NCBI RefSeq assembly: GCF_007004765.1
Contig: NZ_VIKR01000004.1
Location: 493,260-557,259 of the forward strand
Length of the DNA stretch: 64,000 bases
Reading direction: 5' to 3'
DNA from: Aliikangiella marina
GTDB lineage: Bacteria > Pseudomonadota > Gammaproteobacteria > Enterobacterales > Kangiellaceae
The notes below the pieces were generated by a model. That model was not told the origin of the DNA, ran no database searches, and saw nothing but the letters and a program-made list of their open reading frames with translations. Below, one piece after another: positions 35,002-46,623 of this stretch; position 1 is the stretch's first letter, and each line of letters opens with the position of its first letter. A program made the position numbers and the translations under genes.

Positions 35002-35910
35002 ATGACTACCACGCTTGTCGTAGAAGACAGTCCTGCCATGAGAGCCCTCACTTGCGATATTATCGAGAATATCGGTTTTAAAACGATTGCGGCTGAAAGT
35101 GGCGAAGAAGCTTTAGATTTATTTCAAAAACACCCTATCGACCTAGTGGTGCTCGATGTCGGCTTACCCGGTATTGATGGCTTTGAAACTTGTCGAAAGA
35201 TGCGCCAGGTTAGAGAAGACTGGTTTCCAGTGGTCTATTTGAGCGCTTCGAGTAGTGACGAATATGTCATTGAAGGACTGGAAGCTGGTGGCGACGCTTA
35301 TGTTAACAAGCCAGTGAACACCAATGTTCTTCAGTCTATCGTCAGAGCGATGGGGCGTATCTCGGACATGAAGAATAAGCTCGCAGCAGCCAACGCCCAA
35401 TTAGAACAGCTGGCCAGTATCGACGGTTTAACCCAAATCCCCAACAGGCGAAGCTTTGACGACGCGCTCGAAAGGTATTGGCGACAAGCGCAACGCAATA
35501 AAACTGACTTAGGGCTCTTGCTAATCGATGTTGATCACTTTAAACCCTACAATGATAACTACGGACATCTCCAAGGCGACGATACCCTACAACAAGTTGC
35601 GAAACGGTTAAAATCCAAATTACTAAGACCGTTTGATATGTGTGCTCGCTACGGCGGCGAAGAGTTTGCGGTTTTATTACCAGAGGTCAACCGCGAAGGT
35701 ACGCTGTTTGTCGCTAAACGTTTGCTAAAAGCCATACAAACACTAGCAATTCCGCATGAATACTCAACAACAAGTGATCATATAACTGCGAGCATTGGTA
35801 TCGCATTTGCACAGTCAACCGATTCAACAGACCAGCTGATCAAAAATGCTGACAAAGCGCTTTACCAAGCAAAAGAAGCCGGCAGAAATCAACTCAAAGT
35901 TTTCGAATAA
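35002..35910 (+). CDS. REC-GGDEF diguanylate cyclase
   Basis: 302 residues, cytoplasmic, PleD/WspR-like layout. Receiver 1-120: acidic pocket 'VVEDS', phosphoacceptor Asp52 in 'LVVLDVGLPGIDG', Lys in 'AYVNKPVN'. A short coiled coil 'MKNKLAAANAQLEQLAS' links to the GGDEF domain with 'DGLTQIPNRRSFDD', 'LLIDVDHFKPYNDNYGH' and the active site GGEEF (218-222). Nine residues earlier RPFD (209-212) is an RxxD product-inhibition site. It should make cyclic-di-GMP from GTP when phosphorylated. The neighbouring kinases on the opposite strand are candidate phosphodonors. Confidence 0.95.
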   Translation: MTTTLVVEDSPAMRALTCDIIENIGFKTIAAESGEEALDLFQKHPIDLVVLDVGLPGIDGFETCRKMRQVREDWFPVVYLSASSSDEYVIEGLEAGGDAYVNKPVNTNVLQSIVRAMGRISDMKNKLAAANAQLEQLASIDGLTQIPNRRSFDDALERYWRQAQRNKTDLGLLLIDVDHFKPYNDNYGHLQGDDTLQQVAKRLKSKLLRPFDMCARYGGEEFAVLLPEVNREGTLFVAKRLLKAIQTLAIPHEYSTTSDHITASIGIAFAQSTDSTDQLIKNADKALYQAKEAGRNQLKVFE

Positions 35911-36010
35911 TTAGCCCTCAATTAAAAGTCCTATTATGCGTCGAGTGCTAATGATATTTGCGACGTTCCCGAATATAGAAAAGCGATGGAGTGGGTTTTA
36001 TTGTGATTAA

Positions 36011-39000
36011 TTATTCACTCAGGTGAGCATCAACATAAGCGACAATCTCTTCTAATGTCGCGATAACCGCTTGTGACAGCGAGGTAATTTTTTCTTCCTC
36101 CCCCAGCTTCGCAAATTTTTCTAAAGACTCACAGAGTTCACCTAACTGAGTCGCGCCTATAGCTTTTGCCGAAGACTTTAGCTTATGCGCTAACGCGCTA
36201 ATTTCGCTATCAGAAAGAGGTGAACTGGGGCCTAGCTTCGCAACTTCAGGTTGACTTTGTTGGATAAACCTTTTGATAAAACGCTGATGAAGGCTAGGCT
36301 CTTCTCCAAGATAAAGCGTGAGTTTTTCAAAGTCGATTGGCCCAGGCGGTAATTGACGCAAGTCTGAAGCAAGCTCTGACTCATTTGGCGCTGCAACCTG
36401 GTTATTAGCTTTACCGTCGCGGCTTTTACTCTTATCCCCCTCATTACTGAGCGCTGCAGAGTCACTAGACTCTTTGTTTTGAGAAGTTAGGTTTTGAGAA
36501 TTTAAGTTTTGAGAGGATGATTTTTTCGCGTTTAAGTTATTAGGATTAAAACTTTTTAGACTCACGTTCTCGGTTAATGAGCGCTTTGGAAGCCAACGTT
36601 GCAAAACACTTTTCATTCGTTGAAGTTCAATCGGCTTGGTGACAAAATCATCCATGCCTGCAGCAATACAGTTCTCCGCTTCTCCTTGCATCGCGTTCGC
36701 AGTCACAGCAATAATTATCGAGCGTTCATCGGTTGCGTTCTGTCGCTTACGTACTTCTCGTGTAAATTCAAACCCATCCATTATCGGCATATGACAATCG
36801 GTAAATATTAACCCGAATTGATACTGGTTCATAAGGCTCAAGGCCGCTTGTCCATTATCCGCAATCAAAGCGACATAGCCGAATAAATTCAGTTGGCGAG
36901 ACAATACTTCTTGGTTATTAATATTGTCTTCGACAATCAAAACAAGTGTTTTGTCTTTTTCTGCTTCTTCGACTGATGGTAGCGAAGCTGGTGATAATTC
37001 TTGTTCGTTCGACTGCTCTTCTGTATCTAATAACTGACCACTGACTATCGCGATTTTTCTCATTAAGTTGTCAACCGAATAGGGGTTAGACTCAGCAAAT
37101 ATCAGCTTGGCTTCATTTAGATGGTTCAAACTAGGCTGTTGACTATGAGGCTCTTGCTGATTATCACTGATGACTAAAATATTTTGAGACTGTGAGTGCT
37201 TAAAGTCCGAAATTTTTAAGTGCTTATCAAGATTAACAAGCATTGCCGATTCAAATAAAACCACTAAATCGATTTTCTTTTTAAGCATCAACGTTGACGT
37301 GTTGACAGCAAAGTTAACCGATTCAAACTCAATATTATTTTCTTGTAGCTCGACTTCAAAGTATCGCTGTTTATTGTTATTTTTGCCGATAACCAGTAGA
37401 TTGAGATCATCTAATTTTAGTTCCCTTGAGGATTCTCGTCTTTCTTCAACTCGCGAAATCGGTATATCGAGGAAAAAGCTAGTTCCCTCGCCAAGTTTAC
37501 TTTTACAACTGATTCGTCCCTGCATTAATTCAGTCAGCGCTAAACAAATAGATAGACCAAGCCCGGTTCCGCCAAACTTTCGGTGAGTACTATCGTCAGC
37601 TTGTGTAAATGGCTTAAACAAATTAGTCACTTGTTGTTCACTCATGCCAATACCATTATCTGACACGGTTAATCTTACAAAATCGCTATCTTCTGGATTC
37701 AACGAAACAAGCACTTGAATTTGTCCCTTTTTATCTGCTGTGCTACTCGTAAATTTGATTGCATTACCCAGTAAATTTAAGACGATCTGGCGCAACCTTG
37801 CCGGATCCCCAAGCATCAACAATGAAGCGGAAGGCTCAACAAAGCAAATCAATTCAACGTCTTTTGCTCTCACTTGTTCGGCGAGCAACTCCGCGGAGCT
37901 GTCAATAATGGGTCGCCATCGGAATGGAATGGATTCGACGGTCATTTTGCCCGCTTCTACTTTTGAGAAATCCAAGACATCATTAATGATCTGTAGCAGC
38001 GCTACCGCAGAATTTTTAGCGACTATCGCTAAATGCGACTGATCTTTATCTAATGTCGACTGTTGTAGTAGATCGAGCATCCCCACAACGCCGTTCATTG
38101 GTGTTCGAATTTCATGACTCATTGTGGCTAAAAAGCGTGACTTGGCTTCACTCGCTGCTTCAGCTTCAACCCGTGCTTTCTCAAGTTTCTTTTGCGATTC
38201 TTCTAATTCTCTCGCCGCTTTTTCTGCCTTTTTCTTTTGTTGCTCTACATCCTGCATAATGCTGAGCGCCGCTCGACGAGAGTTATCCAACGCGATATTT
38301 TGCTTTTCTTGCTCTCTTTGTTGTTGCTTGAAGTCGGTGATATCTCGCGCAATTCCAAGCATTTTTATCGGCTCGCCGTCCTCATTTCTTTCTACTTCCG
38401 CATCAACACTTAATACCCTATCATTCTGACCTTCGATAATAATTCGAAACTCGGCCTGAAAGTTTTCATATTGAAATAATGCTTTTTTTCGTTGATCGAG
38501 AAACGAAAATCGATCTTCAGAATGGACACGGCTTATGACTTGCTCAAAAGTCACCGGATTGCGGCGAGTCTTCATTCCCATTAATTCAAACATTTCTGTC
38601 GAGTAGACATATAAATCCGTTTCTAAATCCCACTCCCAACTGCCTAATTTGGCGATTCGCTCAGCATCTTCCAAAAGCTTTCGGCTTTTCATTAATGCAA
38701 CTTCCGCTCGCTTGCGTTCAGTGATGTCATCCATAATTGCGAGAAAGTGGCCTACTTCCCCATTTCTATCTTTGACGGGTGTCACTAAAATGGATTGCCA
38801 TCGAGTCTGTCCTCTGGCTGAAGCATGACAAATTTCACCTTCCCAGGGCTCGCCGTTGACTACCGATTTCCATAAATCTTTATCATTACTTTTTGAGGAA
38901 ATTTCGAACGCTAAAGTTTTGACATTTTTACCGATTAAGTTGGCCTTTTCTATCAGCGCCAATTCGCAAAAAGCCGGGTTTGCATATTCAATAAAACCGC

Positions 39001-40450
39001 TTGTATCCGCTATTAGAACCGAGGCCACACTTTGCTCCACAGCTCCTTTCAGCTGTAGTAATTTGTCTTCCATTAAATGTACTTTCGACAAATTTGTCAC
39101 CATCGCTGAAAAGAATGCTTCTTCGGCAATAGAATGGCGACTGATTAAAACATGCGCGGGGAAGTCATGGTTATTAATATCAAAGACATTAATTTGTGGA
39201 AAAGTAAATACCGTTTTACGGCTAACTGATTTTTTCCATCGTTTAAAATCTTGAGTATCAATGGTCGGCATAAAAAAACTTATATCATTATCTCGTGCGT
39301 CGATTTCGCTACAGGCAAAAACTTTTTCTGCAGCACGATTAAGTGACTTTACTTGGCCATTCTCAGCAAAGGTGATTATTGCGGTTGAGGCAAACTGAAT
39401 CATCGAACCTAACTCTTTGCTTGCGGTATCAATGGTTCTTCGAGAAACATTGTACATATTCACTCCGATGATACCGATTACCGTACAAAGTAATGCAATC
39501 AAAATAAATTGAATGGTGAACATTGATGTAACCGGCAAAGCAAATCGATTTATTTCACTTTCCGCGATTTCCGCAGCAATACCGATCCCGAGTGATTCAT
39601 TCCAAAGCCAAGCACCAACCACTTTGGTATCACGAAAACTCTGGTAACTATTCTCGATAACTCCCTGTCCCTTGCGCATTGCTTTGAGTGCCATCTGGTT
39701 GAGCGGTGTTTGTCCCTGTTGAGATTTTGACGGTACTCTCAGCTCTGTGTTTAATACTTTATTATTGCCAGTAAACACAAAGTTACTGGGAGTGATGATT
39801 CTTGCATTTTTATCAAATAAAAAGGTATCCAATGAGTCGAAAATAGAATGAGCTTTTACGGCTTGATAGAAGTCAGTGAGTTCCGCGGACTGAACCACTA
39901 ACCTAAGTGACTCGGTGTTTTTCTCGGTTTTGATGGTGACACCAAATGAGATATTTCCTTGGCTACTTTTGACCGGTGGCACAAAAATATCGTCACCTTG
40001 CGCAAGCCGGTAAACTTTCTCTGGATAGTCCAAAAAAAAGTTTATCTTTTTATTGACCGATTCTTGATTCGTCGAGAAGACGACGGTTCCGTCTTTAGAT
40101 ATGATATAAGCGTTTGTGTAGCTTAACTCTTTGACGAGTTGTTTAATCAACTCATTGACCTGTTCGGGATCAATAACAGTGTCGGTCGCTTGAAAGAGCT
40201 CATGAAACCGATGGTGAACTAACCAAAGGTTTAATCGCTGTAACTTTTGCGGCACCCAATAATCATTTACGCGAGTATTTATCGCCTCAGTTATCGAGGT
40301 TAACGAACGTAATGCTACTCGTTTATCATACTCACTGGTGGTTGTAAGGCTATGCCAGGCGTATCCTCCTGCAATAAGCAAAAAAACAAGCAGGACAAGT
40401 AAAACCCTGTTTAGAGACTGACGAATGACCCGACTTGAATACTTTGCCAT
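36011..40450 (-). CDS. Hybrid histidine kinase with Cache, three PAS, degenerate plus intact receivers and HPt
   Basis: 1479 residues. TM (15-33); periplasmic Cache-like domain (34-310); TM (308-332); PAS-like regions at about 345, 465 and 595; coiled coil (720-760); HisKA with His779 ('[12 protein letters not shown]'); HATPase (875-990); a first receiver-like fold (about 1010-1120) lacking the acidic pocket and with 'LVVLFESA' where the Asp should be; an intact receiver with Asp1218 ('[13 protein letters not shown]'); a Ser/Gln/Asn-rich linker ('[15 protein letters not shown]'); HPt with His1422 ('[14 protein letters not shown]'). The relay H-D-H is complete through the second receiver. It starts 19 bases after the single-receiver gene, so the two are probably co-expressed. 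Stimulus unknown. Confidence 0.93.
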   Translation of the reverse strand: MAKYSSRVIRQSLNRVLLVLLVFLLIAGGYAWHSLTTTSEYDKRVALRSLTSITEAINTRVNDYWVPQKLQRLNLWLVHHRFHELFQATDTVIDPEQVNELIKQLVKELSYTNAYIISKDGTVVFSTNQESVNKKINFFLDYPEKVYRLAQGDDIFVPPVKSSQGNISFGVTIKTEKNTESLRLVVQSAELTDFYQAVKAHSIFDSLDTFLFDKNARIITPSNFVFTGNNKVLNTELRVPSKSQQGQTPLNQMALKAMRKGQGVIENSYQSFRDTKVVGAWLWNESLGIGIAAEIAESEINRFALPVTSMFTIQFILIALLCTVIGIIGVNMYNVSRRTIDTASKELGSMIQFASTAIITFAENGQVKSLNRAAEKVFACSEIDARDNDISFFMPTIDTQDFKRWKKSVSRKTVFTFPQINVFDINNHDFPAHVLISRHSIAEEAFFSAMVTNLSKVHLMEDKLLQLKGAVEQSVASVLIADTSGFIEYANPAFCELALIEKANLIGKNVKTLAFEISSKSNDKDLWKSVVNGEPWEGEICHASARGQTRWQSILVTPVKDRNGEVGHFLAIMDDITERKRAEVALMKSRKLLEDAERIAKLGSWEWDLETDLYVYSTEMFELMGMKTRRNPVTFEQVISRVHSEDRFSFLDQRKKALFQYENFQAEFRIIIEGQNDRVLSVDAEVERNEDGEPIKMLGIARDITDFKQQQREQEKQNIALDNSRRAALSIMQDVEQQKKKAEKAARELEESQKKLEKARVEAEAASEAKSRFLATMSHEIRTPMNGVVGMLDLLQQSTLDKDQSHLAIVAKNSAVALLQIINDVLDFSKVEAGKMTVESIPFRWRPIIDSSAELLAEQVRAKDVELICFVEPSASLLMLGDPARLRQIVLNLLGNAIKFTSSTADKKGQIQVLVSLNPEDSDFVRLTVSDNGIGMSEQQVTNLFKPFTQADDSTHRKFGGTGLGLSICLALTELMQGRISCKSKLGEGTSFFLDIPISRVEERRESSRELKLDDLNLLVIGKNNNKQRYFEVELQENNIEFESVNFAVNTSTLMLKKKIDLVVLFESAMLVNLDKHLKISDFKHSQSQNILVISDNQQEPHSQQPSLNHLNEAKLIFAESNPYSVDNLMRKIAIVSGQLLDTEEQSNEQELSPASLPSVEEAEKDKTLVLIVEDNINNQEVLSRQLNLFGYVALIADNGQAALSLMNQYQFGLIFTDCHMPIMDGFEFTREVRKRQNATDERSIIIAVTANAMQGEAENCIAAGMDDFVTKPIELQRMKSVLQRWLPKRSLTENVSLKSFNPNNLNAKKSSSQNLNSQNLTSQNKESSDSAALSNEGDKSKSRDGKANNQVAAPNESELASDLRQLPPGPIDFEKLTLYLGEEPSLHQRFIKRFIQQSQPEVAKLGPSSPLSDSEISALAHKLKSSAKAIGATQLGELCESLEKFAKLGEEEKITSLSQAVIATLEEIVAYVDAHLSE

Positions 40451-40469
40451 AACCTAAAGTAAATTAGCC

Positions 40470-41009
40470 CTAATCGACATGGGAATAAGGTTCTGCTCGG
40501 CCAAGTTCACGCGAAAGCTTGTTAACTTCCTTTTTAAGCTCTATCACTCTCATCTCTCTTTCCAACATAGTATCGTTAAAAGCCTTGAGCTCTCTTGCTT
40601 GGGTTTGCAAGGTTTTTCGCTGTTTTGCTAGTTGCAAATGAACGGTAACTCGTGCACGGAGTTCTTCCATGTTAATGGGCTTTGCTACGTAATCAACCGC
40701 GCCAATTTCAAATCCTTTGACTTTGTTAAATTCTTCATTCATTGCCGAGGCGAAAATTACCGGAATATCTCTTGTGGTTTCTTGTTGCTTTAAACGCTGA
40801 CAAGTTTCATAACCATCCATCTCAGGCATATGAATATCTAATACAACTAAATCAGGCGGGTCTTCATTGACACTCGCCAATGCTTCCACACCATTCATTG
40901 CAACACGGATGTCGAAACCAAATTCGCTCAACATCGACTCCATAACCTGTAAATTGTTCGGGTTATCATCTGCAACTAAAATTATCGAATTATCTTTCTC
41001 TTCTACCAT
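40470..41009 (-). CDS. Single-domain response regulator with coiled-coil tail
   Basis: 179 residues. Receiver domain at 8-125: 'ILVADDNPNNLQVMESML', Asp58 in 'LVVLDIHMPEMDGYETC', Ser/Thr switch in 'VIFASAMNEE', Lys in 'DYVAKPINMEELRARV'. The last 50 residues ('HLQLAKQRKTLQTQARELKAFNDTMLEREMRVIELKKEVNKLSREL') are a coiled coil, with no output domain. It lies between two hybrid kinase genes (19 and 31 bases to its neighbours' annotated ends) and is probably a phosphate shuttle or scaffold for them. Confidence 0.93.
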   Translation of the reverse strand: MVEEKDNSIILVADDNPNNLQVMESMLSEFGFDIRVAMNGVEALASVNEDPPDLVVLDIHMPEMDGYETCQRLKQQETTRDIPVIFASAMNEEFNKVKGFEIGAVDYVAKPINMEELRARVTVHLQLAKQRKTLQTQARELKAFNDTMLEREMRVIELKKEVNKLSRELGRAEPYSHVD

Positions 41010-41060
41010 CTTACCGCCCTACTTTAGGATTTATAAACGCTGTTGTTTGCTCGATATTAG

Positions 41061-44030
41061 TTAGTATTTATTATATAAAGATTTTAGTTCTTTCAACTGG
41101 TAATTATCAATCATAACCTCAAAGGCATTCGCCACGTCAACATCGACTTGCTGTAAAGGTATAACCAGCTCTCTCAGGCGCGCTACTTGGCCCACCTTTA
41201 ATGCCTTCTTCATTTCACTCCGAATTTCATCAGGAAGCAATATAAATTTATCTTCTAATAATCGTATTTCGTTTCTAAATTGCGACTCTTCTATTGTTTG
41301 TTGTTGATAAATAATCTTCAACTTCTGATGAGTGGCAATGAGTCTCAATAACGCATTTAAATCAATCGGCTTTTTTTGAACATGATTGGCACCGACTTCA
41401 ATGATTTGGCTGACTTCCTCATCCATAGCCGATGCGGTAACAGCGATAATGAGTACCTTGTCACCACCGGATAGCGAGCGAATTTTTTTAGTTGCCTCAA
41501 TGCCATCCATTTCAGGCATAACAACGTCCATTAATATGATAGCAGGTCGCTGACTCTTAAAAACCTCAACAGCTTGCCTACCATTACCTGCCTCAATAAT
41601 AGGAAAACCCAGTGGTTTGAGCACTCGATTTAATAAATCTCTATTGATCGCGACATCGTCGACTAATAAAACACTCGGTAATGGTTGCTCCGACTGAAAA
41701 CCGATGATATCAGTTGGTTTTCCTTGTTGCAGTATGTGTTGTGCTGTCGATTTGAGTAACCGGAGTTCTACCTTAAATTCACTCCCTTCACCTAACACAC
41801 TCGCGACACTAATATCGCCTCCCATCAACTCGATAATTTTCTTACTAATGGCAAGCCCAAGTCCGGTCCCTTCTTGAACACCTCTCTCAGCCGTCTGGTT
41901 AAAAGGTTTAAATATTTTCGTTATATTCCGCTGACTGATTCCACTACCCGTGTCGCTAACGATAAACTTCAACTTAATACTCTCTAATGAATCTTCGATG
42001 AGGCTTACCTGGACTAAAATCTTTCCTTCTTGCGTAAACTTAATCGCATTATCGATTAGATTGACAAGCACTTGCTGAAGCTTACTTTGGTCACCGTAAA
42101 CGTACTGAGATACCTCGTCATCAATCTGTAGAGCCAGTTCAAGCACGTCACTATGAATATCGGCTTTACAGGTCGCGACGATATCATGGAGTAACGAATG
42201 AAGATCAAAGTCGACCTCAGCCAAAGCAAGCTTACCGGACCTTACATTAGACATATCTAAAATACCATCAATAACGGTAAGCAAGTGTTTTCCACTGCGA
42301 CTAACCGTTCGGATGATTGATAAATTATCTTCTGTCATCGAATTATCTCTTTGCAGTAGATCGGTATAGCCCAAAATCGCATTCAAAGGGGTGCGTATTT
42401 CATGGGACATATTGGCAAGAAATAAATTTTTAGACTGGCTTGCCGCACTCGCTAAACGCCGACTTTCTGCCAGTGCCTTCTGTAGTTTTTTATGCTCACT
42501 GATATTAATAATAATATCGACAATCAGGTGAGGCTTTTCATTTTTGTACAGGTAGAAAAATTTTTCTCTCGTTTGGTAAACTTTGCCCGTTCTTGATCGA
42601 AGCTCGAGATCACCAGACCATTCGCCGTTGGCCAATAGCCCTGGCATCACCTCTTGTTCTATCTTCTGCAATGCCCATGGCGCATAATAATCGCGCAAGT
42701 TGGCTTTATGCGATATATCATCGCCAGCTTCGCCTTTAGTCAGTTCCGTTAAGGCAGCGTTTTCATAAATAGTGATACCGTTGAGGTCTGCAATTCCGAC
42801 GCCTATTTCTAGTGACTCAGAAAAAGATTTAAGGCCTTCTAAAAAGCGCTCAAATTGATCATTAATTGTGTTTTCTTGGGCGCTTCCGTCTCGCTCATGA
42901 TCGCTAAAGATGACTTGAAATACGTTTGTGTTTGCCATATTAATGACTACAACAGAAACGTTAATGGCGCTTATCTCTCCGTCAAGTTTTGAAATTTCAG
43001 CGGTTAGCCTTATCGGTTTCGTTTCCAACGCCTCACGGTAAAGCCCATTAAAGCTCAATTGAGTCTTAGAACCGTCAGTTTTAAACAGTTTAATCAGCGC
43101 ATCTGGCGGATGCTGAAATAACAAAGTTTGACTCGGCGAGCCAAATAATTTTAGCAACGCCTCGTTGCAAGCTAACCATTGACCTTCAACTAAAATGGCG
43201 GCTGCATCTTGAATTCCTGCAATTGCTTGCTTAACAACTTCCACGTGGTTGGACTGCTTGATTTGTGTCAGCGCAATTTCGTGTTTTTTAGGCCCGGAAA
43301 GACTCCTTAAACGTTGCGTGAGAATAAATAGAAAAAAAACTAAGGAAGCTATAACTAAGAACCCATAGGAGGTTAAAACAAGCGATCTTGTTACACTGGA
43401 TTCTGACTCAATTACAATTGGTATATTCGCTTCGATTAACCCTACGGTATCACCAATCCTTAAACCTTGTGTATTTTGATTAGTCGCTAAAACATGGCAT
43501 GTTACACACTCAGCGGTAAGCTTATCTGGAATGGCAACTTTAAGTATTTCCTTACTACCAATAACCACTAACTCTTGTCGATATTCCGAAGCCTTTCTAG
43601 CACTGTGTGAGCTATTAAATTGCTCCCAGGCGGACTGCAGAAACTCACTATTTTTGATAGCAGGGTTAAAACTATTGGTAAAATTTAAATTGCTCAAAAC
43701 ATTGACATGGATACCCTCACGGTTCCCTAGTAAATTGGATAGTGATACCGTTAGTTTATCGGACAAAGGCAAGCGACTACCAAGTGGTTTATCATGGTTA
43801 GTAATAGTTGGCTCATAACCTGGAGAAAGGATCGCATCGACTAAAACGGCTTTTCTTAGTTGCGATAATGATTGAGTATTTTTGATAATTGTTTGGATTT
43901 GTTGCTGTTTTTGTCTCTCAACAAGGTCGTGATTGATTATCTCGTAAACAATAACCAGCAGGCTCAAACTGCCAACAAGTAGGGCTAACAATTTCCATCT
44001 ATTTCTGAAAAACTTCAGTTGTTTGGTCAT
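41061..44030 (-). CDS. Hybrid histidine kinase with heme-motif (Tll0287-like) sensor
   Basis: From ATG 44030, 989 residues (a TTG at 44060 would add 10). TM1 (about 10-32); periplasmic DUF3365/Tll0287-like domain to about 205 with a c-type heme motif CVTCH (C175, C178, H179) in 'LTAECVTCHVLATNQNTQGLRIGD'; TM2 (about 212-233); PAS regions at about 260 and 405; HisKA with His543; HATPase (about 635-750); receiver with Asp835 ('IILMDVVMPEMDG'); and a C-terminal helical tail (about 925-989) that lacks an HPt His. The heme suggests redox, NO/CO or oxygen input; this is inferred from the motif. Its kinase core and tail resemble those of the next two kinases upstream. Confidence 0.92.
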   Translation of the reverse strand: MTKQLKFFRNRWKLLALLVGSLSLLVIVYEIINHDLVERQKQQQIQTIIKNTQSLSQLRKAVLVDAILSPGYEPTITNHDKPLGSRLPLSDKLTVSLSNLLGNREGIHVNVLSNLNFTNSFNPAIKNSEFLQSAWEQFNSSHSARKASEYRQELVVIGSKEILKVAIPDKLTAECVTCHVLATNQNTQGLRIGDTVGLIEANIPIVIESESSVTRSLVLTSYGFLVIASLVFFLFILTQRLRSLSGPKKHEIALTQIKQSNHVEVVKQAIAGIQDAAAILVEGQWLACNEALLKLFGSPSQTLLFQHPPDALIKLFKTDGSKTQLSFNGLYREALETKPIRLTAEISKLDGEISAINVSVVVINMANTNVFQVIFSDHERDGSAQENTINDQFERFLEGLKSFSESLEIGVGIADLNGITIYENAALTELTKGEAGDDISHKANLRDYYAPWALQKIEQEVMPGLLANGEWSGDLELRSRTGKVYQTREKFFYLYKNEKPHLIVDIIINISEHKKLQKALAESRRLASAASQSKNLFLANMSHEIRTPLNAILGYTDLLQRDNSMTEDNLSIIRTVSRSGKHLLTVIDGILDMSNVRSGKLALAEVDFDLHSLLHDIVATCKADIHSDVLELALQIDDEVSQYVYGDQSKLQQVLVNLIDNAIKFTQEGKILVQVSLIEDSLESIKLKFIVSDTGSGISQRNITKIFKPFNQTAERGVQEGTGLGLAISKKIIELMGGDISVASVLGEGSEFKVELRLLKSTAQHILQQGKPTDIIGFQSEQPLPSVLLVDDVAINRDLLNRVLKPLGFPIIEAGNGRQAVEVFKSQRPAIILMDVVMPEMDGIEATKKIRSLSGGDKVLIIAVTASAMDEEVSQIIEVGANHVQKKPIDLNALLRLIATHQKLKIIYQQQTIEESQFRNEIRLLEDKFILLPDEIRSEMKKALKVGQVARLRELVIPLQQVDVDVANAFEVMIDNYQLKELKSLYNKY

Positions 44031-44267
44031 CCTTTGCTCGGCCCTAAACAGCGTTTTCAATTAATGGAGGAAGAGAAAATATACTAGAACTCTTACTATC
44101 GAAACTTTTATTGCCGGTCTTTCTCTTTCTTACCGTTGCTTTCCTTTTGCTTTTTTCGTGGTCTATCTTTTTTTAATTCTCAACTATCGGCATTCATAAA
44201 AATACGAACGACATGCTAAGGATCATATTCACTGGTGAGCGCTATTATTAAAACAGCAAACTCCTTG

Positions 44268-46514
44268 TCAATCTGACGTGTTGTCTTCCGACACTTCATT
44301 AACAAAAACCAATTTCAGCTCTTTCAACATGAATTGCTTAACCATTGTTTCAAACTTTTTACCTTTAACTTCATCCCAGCCTTTCACACCAGTAACAAGT
44401 TTTCTCAAACTCGCAATGTTGCCTGATTTAACGCATTGGACAATGTCAGTTTTTAGCGCCTCTGGCATCTTATCTATGTCATCTCTGCTTAACACAGTGA
44501 CTTTTCGAACTTTATTTTGAGCCGGAAGCGTCTTCGATAAGTCTTCAAGATAAATTAATTTTAGCTTGGTGTGCTTTGCCATAGTCATCAAAAGCTCATC
44601 AAGCTGGATTGGCTTTTGCAGCACGTCATTTGCACCGCATCGATAGATGTTTTGAATTTCGGCTTCCACAGCGCTGGCAGTAACACCAATGATGACGGTA
44701 TTTTTTCCCCCGGGTAATTGTTTTATCTGCTTGGTTGCTTCAACGCCATTCAGCCTTGGCATTAGAATATCCATCAACACTATCTTCGGCTGATGCTTTT
44801 TGTATAGCTTGATTGCGTCTAAGCCATCCTGAGCCTCAACAATCGGAAATCCCATTGGACTGAGAATTTTATTCAGGAGTTCGCGATTACTTTGCTTGTC
44901 ATCGACGATCATCACTAATGGAATCTCTTGCCCCTCAGCCAAGCCCGCCACCGGTCTAACTTTTATCGACTCTTTAATTTTATCAACACTTGAACGAAGT
45001 ATTTTTATTTGGAAAGAGAACTGACTACCGGCACCTACTTCACTCGTCAACCAAATCTTACCCCCCATTAACCGAACAATTTGTTGACTGAGTGGCAGAC
45101 CTAAACCAGTGCCACCAAGTTGAATCCCCATTTGCGCTTGAGAAAACGGATTGAAAATATCACTAAATCTTTCTTGAGGAATCCCAACACCTGTGTCTGA
45201 CACTTCAAATTGGAGGGTAAACTCATCGGCTTCGAGCGAGTCGACAAAAACTTTCAATGCAATTGCACCGTGCTCTGTAAATTTGACGGAATTACTCAAT
45301 AAATTTAACAGGACCTGACGAAGTTTAATTCTATCACCATAGACATAGCGAGGCAGATCTTCGCTGAACTCAATACTAAAGCTAATTTCTTTTTCTTCAG
45401 CCTGAGGCCGAATCGTTGACTCGATATCCGAAATCAGTTGGTAGAGTTCAAAATCATTACAAAGAATTTCCATTTGCTCAGCTTCGAGTTTAGACATGTC
45501 AAGCACATCATTAATCAACTCGAGGAGCTCATCACCACACTTATTGATCGTATCGGCAATATTTCTATTCTTTTCATTGAGGCTGGTATCTTTAGCCATC
45601 AACTGAGCATATCCTAATATCGCATTCATCGGTGTACGAATTTCATGCGACATATTAGCCAAAAATAAACTCTTTGCTTTGTTAGCCCCTTCGGCAACGT
45701 TTTTAGCTAACAGTAACTCACTCGTTCGCTCGTTTATCATTTTTTCTAGATTGGCGTTGAGTTCACGAATTTCTTCTTCTACGCGATGTTGTTGTTGATC
45801 TTTTTTCTCAATTTCATCCATCATGAAATTGAAAGTGTCAGTAAGCTCACCAATTTCATCGGACTGGCGATTTTTAACTCGGATTGAGTAATCTTTTCGG
45901 TCTGCGATTTCATGGGTACGCGAAGCTAGGTGACGAACCGGCCCAACGATTTTTCGCGAGAAAATAATAGAAACTAAGAGCGCTAAAATAGCGACAGTAA
46001 CAAATGCCATTAAGGACATCGACAGAGACTCTGTCCAGTAACGATTTAACTCACTGGTATCGTAAAGTAAACGAACACTTCCAACCACATCGTTATCAAG
46101 AGAAATGGGTCTTACAACCTCAATGAAGTTATCTGTAATAACTTGGCTTGAACGAGAGATTTCCGAATTAACAGGAAGCTGGAGCGATTCTTTCAGTGCT
46201 AAGAAGTTTTCAAGTTTGCCACTTTCTTCATTAACTTTACTCACCAAAATCGACAGAACTAAGGGCTCGTTGACCAATGTCGCTAATTGGGTCTCTAATA
46301 GCTCAGCATTATCTAATATAATTAAACCCGCACTTCGACCAGCGATGAACTCAGTTTTCGACACCGCTAAGTTGAGAACATTATCTTCCATATTTCGCTG
46401 GTTATAACTCATCAGAAAGATTTCGACGCTCAAAATCGCGAATAGGGCGACCGTAATCGTGAAAACAACGATTGTTCTCTGAATTCCACCGAGTTTGAAG
46501 ACTTTCTCAAGCAC
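44268..46514 (-). CDS. Hybrid histidine kinase, CHASE-like sensor with HAMP
   Basis: 748 residues, GTG start. TM1 (12-32); extracytoplasmic domain of about 130 residues ('[28 protein letters not shown]', '[20 protein letters not shown]'), like the BarA-type CHASE8 sensor; TM2 (165-187); HAMP (188-240, '[20 protein letters not shown]'); coiled coil; HisKA with His290; HATPase (about 395-510); receiver with Asp582 ('[13 protein letters not shown]'); helical tail (about 680-740) without HPt His. It has the BarA layout except for the HPt. The REC-EAL gene ends 109 bases upstream on the same strand and may be its partner. Confidence 0.92.
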   Translation of the reverse strand: MLEKVFKLGGIQRTIVVFTITVALFAILSVEIFLMSYNQRNMEDNVLNLAVSKTEFIAGRSAGLIILDNAELLETQLATLVNEPLVLSILVSKVNEESGKLENFLALKESLQLPVNSEISRSSQVITDNFIEVVRPISLDNDVVGSVRLLYDTSELNRYWTESLSMSLMAFVTVAILALLVSIIFSRKIVGPVRHLASRTHEIADRKDYSIRVKNRQSDEIGELTDTFNFMMDEIEKKDQQQHRVEEEIRELNANLEKMINERTSELLLAKNVAEGANKAKSLFLANMSHEIRTPMNAILGYAQLMAKDTSLNEKNRNIADTINKCGDELLELINDVLDMSKLEAEQMEILCNDFELYQLISDIESTIRPQAEEKEISFSIEFSEDLPRYVYGDRIKLRQVLLNLLSNSVKFTEHGAIALKVFVDSLEADEFTLQFEVSDTGVGIPQERFSDIFNPFSQAQMGIQLGGTGLGLPLSQQIVRLMGGKIWLTSEVGAGSQFSFQIKILRSSVDKIKESIKVRPVAGLAEGQEIPLVMIVDDKQSNRELLNKILSPMGFPIVEAQDGLDAIKLYKKHQPKIVLMDILMPRLNGVEATKQIKQLPGGKNTVIIGVTASAVEAEIQNIYRCGANDVLQKPIQLDELLMTMAKHTKLKLIYLEDLSKTLPAQNKVRKVTVLSRDDIDKMPEALKTDIVQCVKSGNIASLRKLVTGVKGWDEVKGKKFETMVKQFMLKELKLVFVNEVSEDNTSD

Positions 46515-46623
46515 TACTTACACCTAGCCAACTTTAGTCACCTTTCTGTCATTCCTACAACACTACCATATCTCATATATAGATAAAACGCTCTATTGGA
46601 TAAAATATAACCGCCATCACAGT

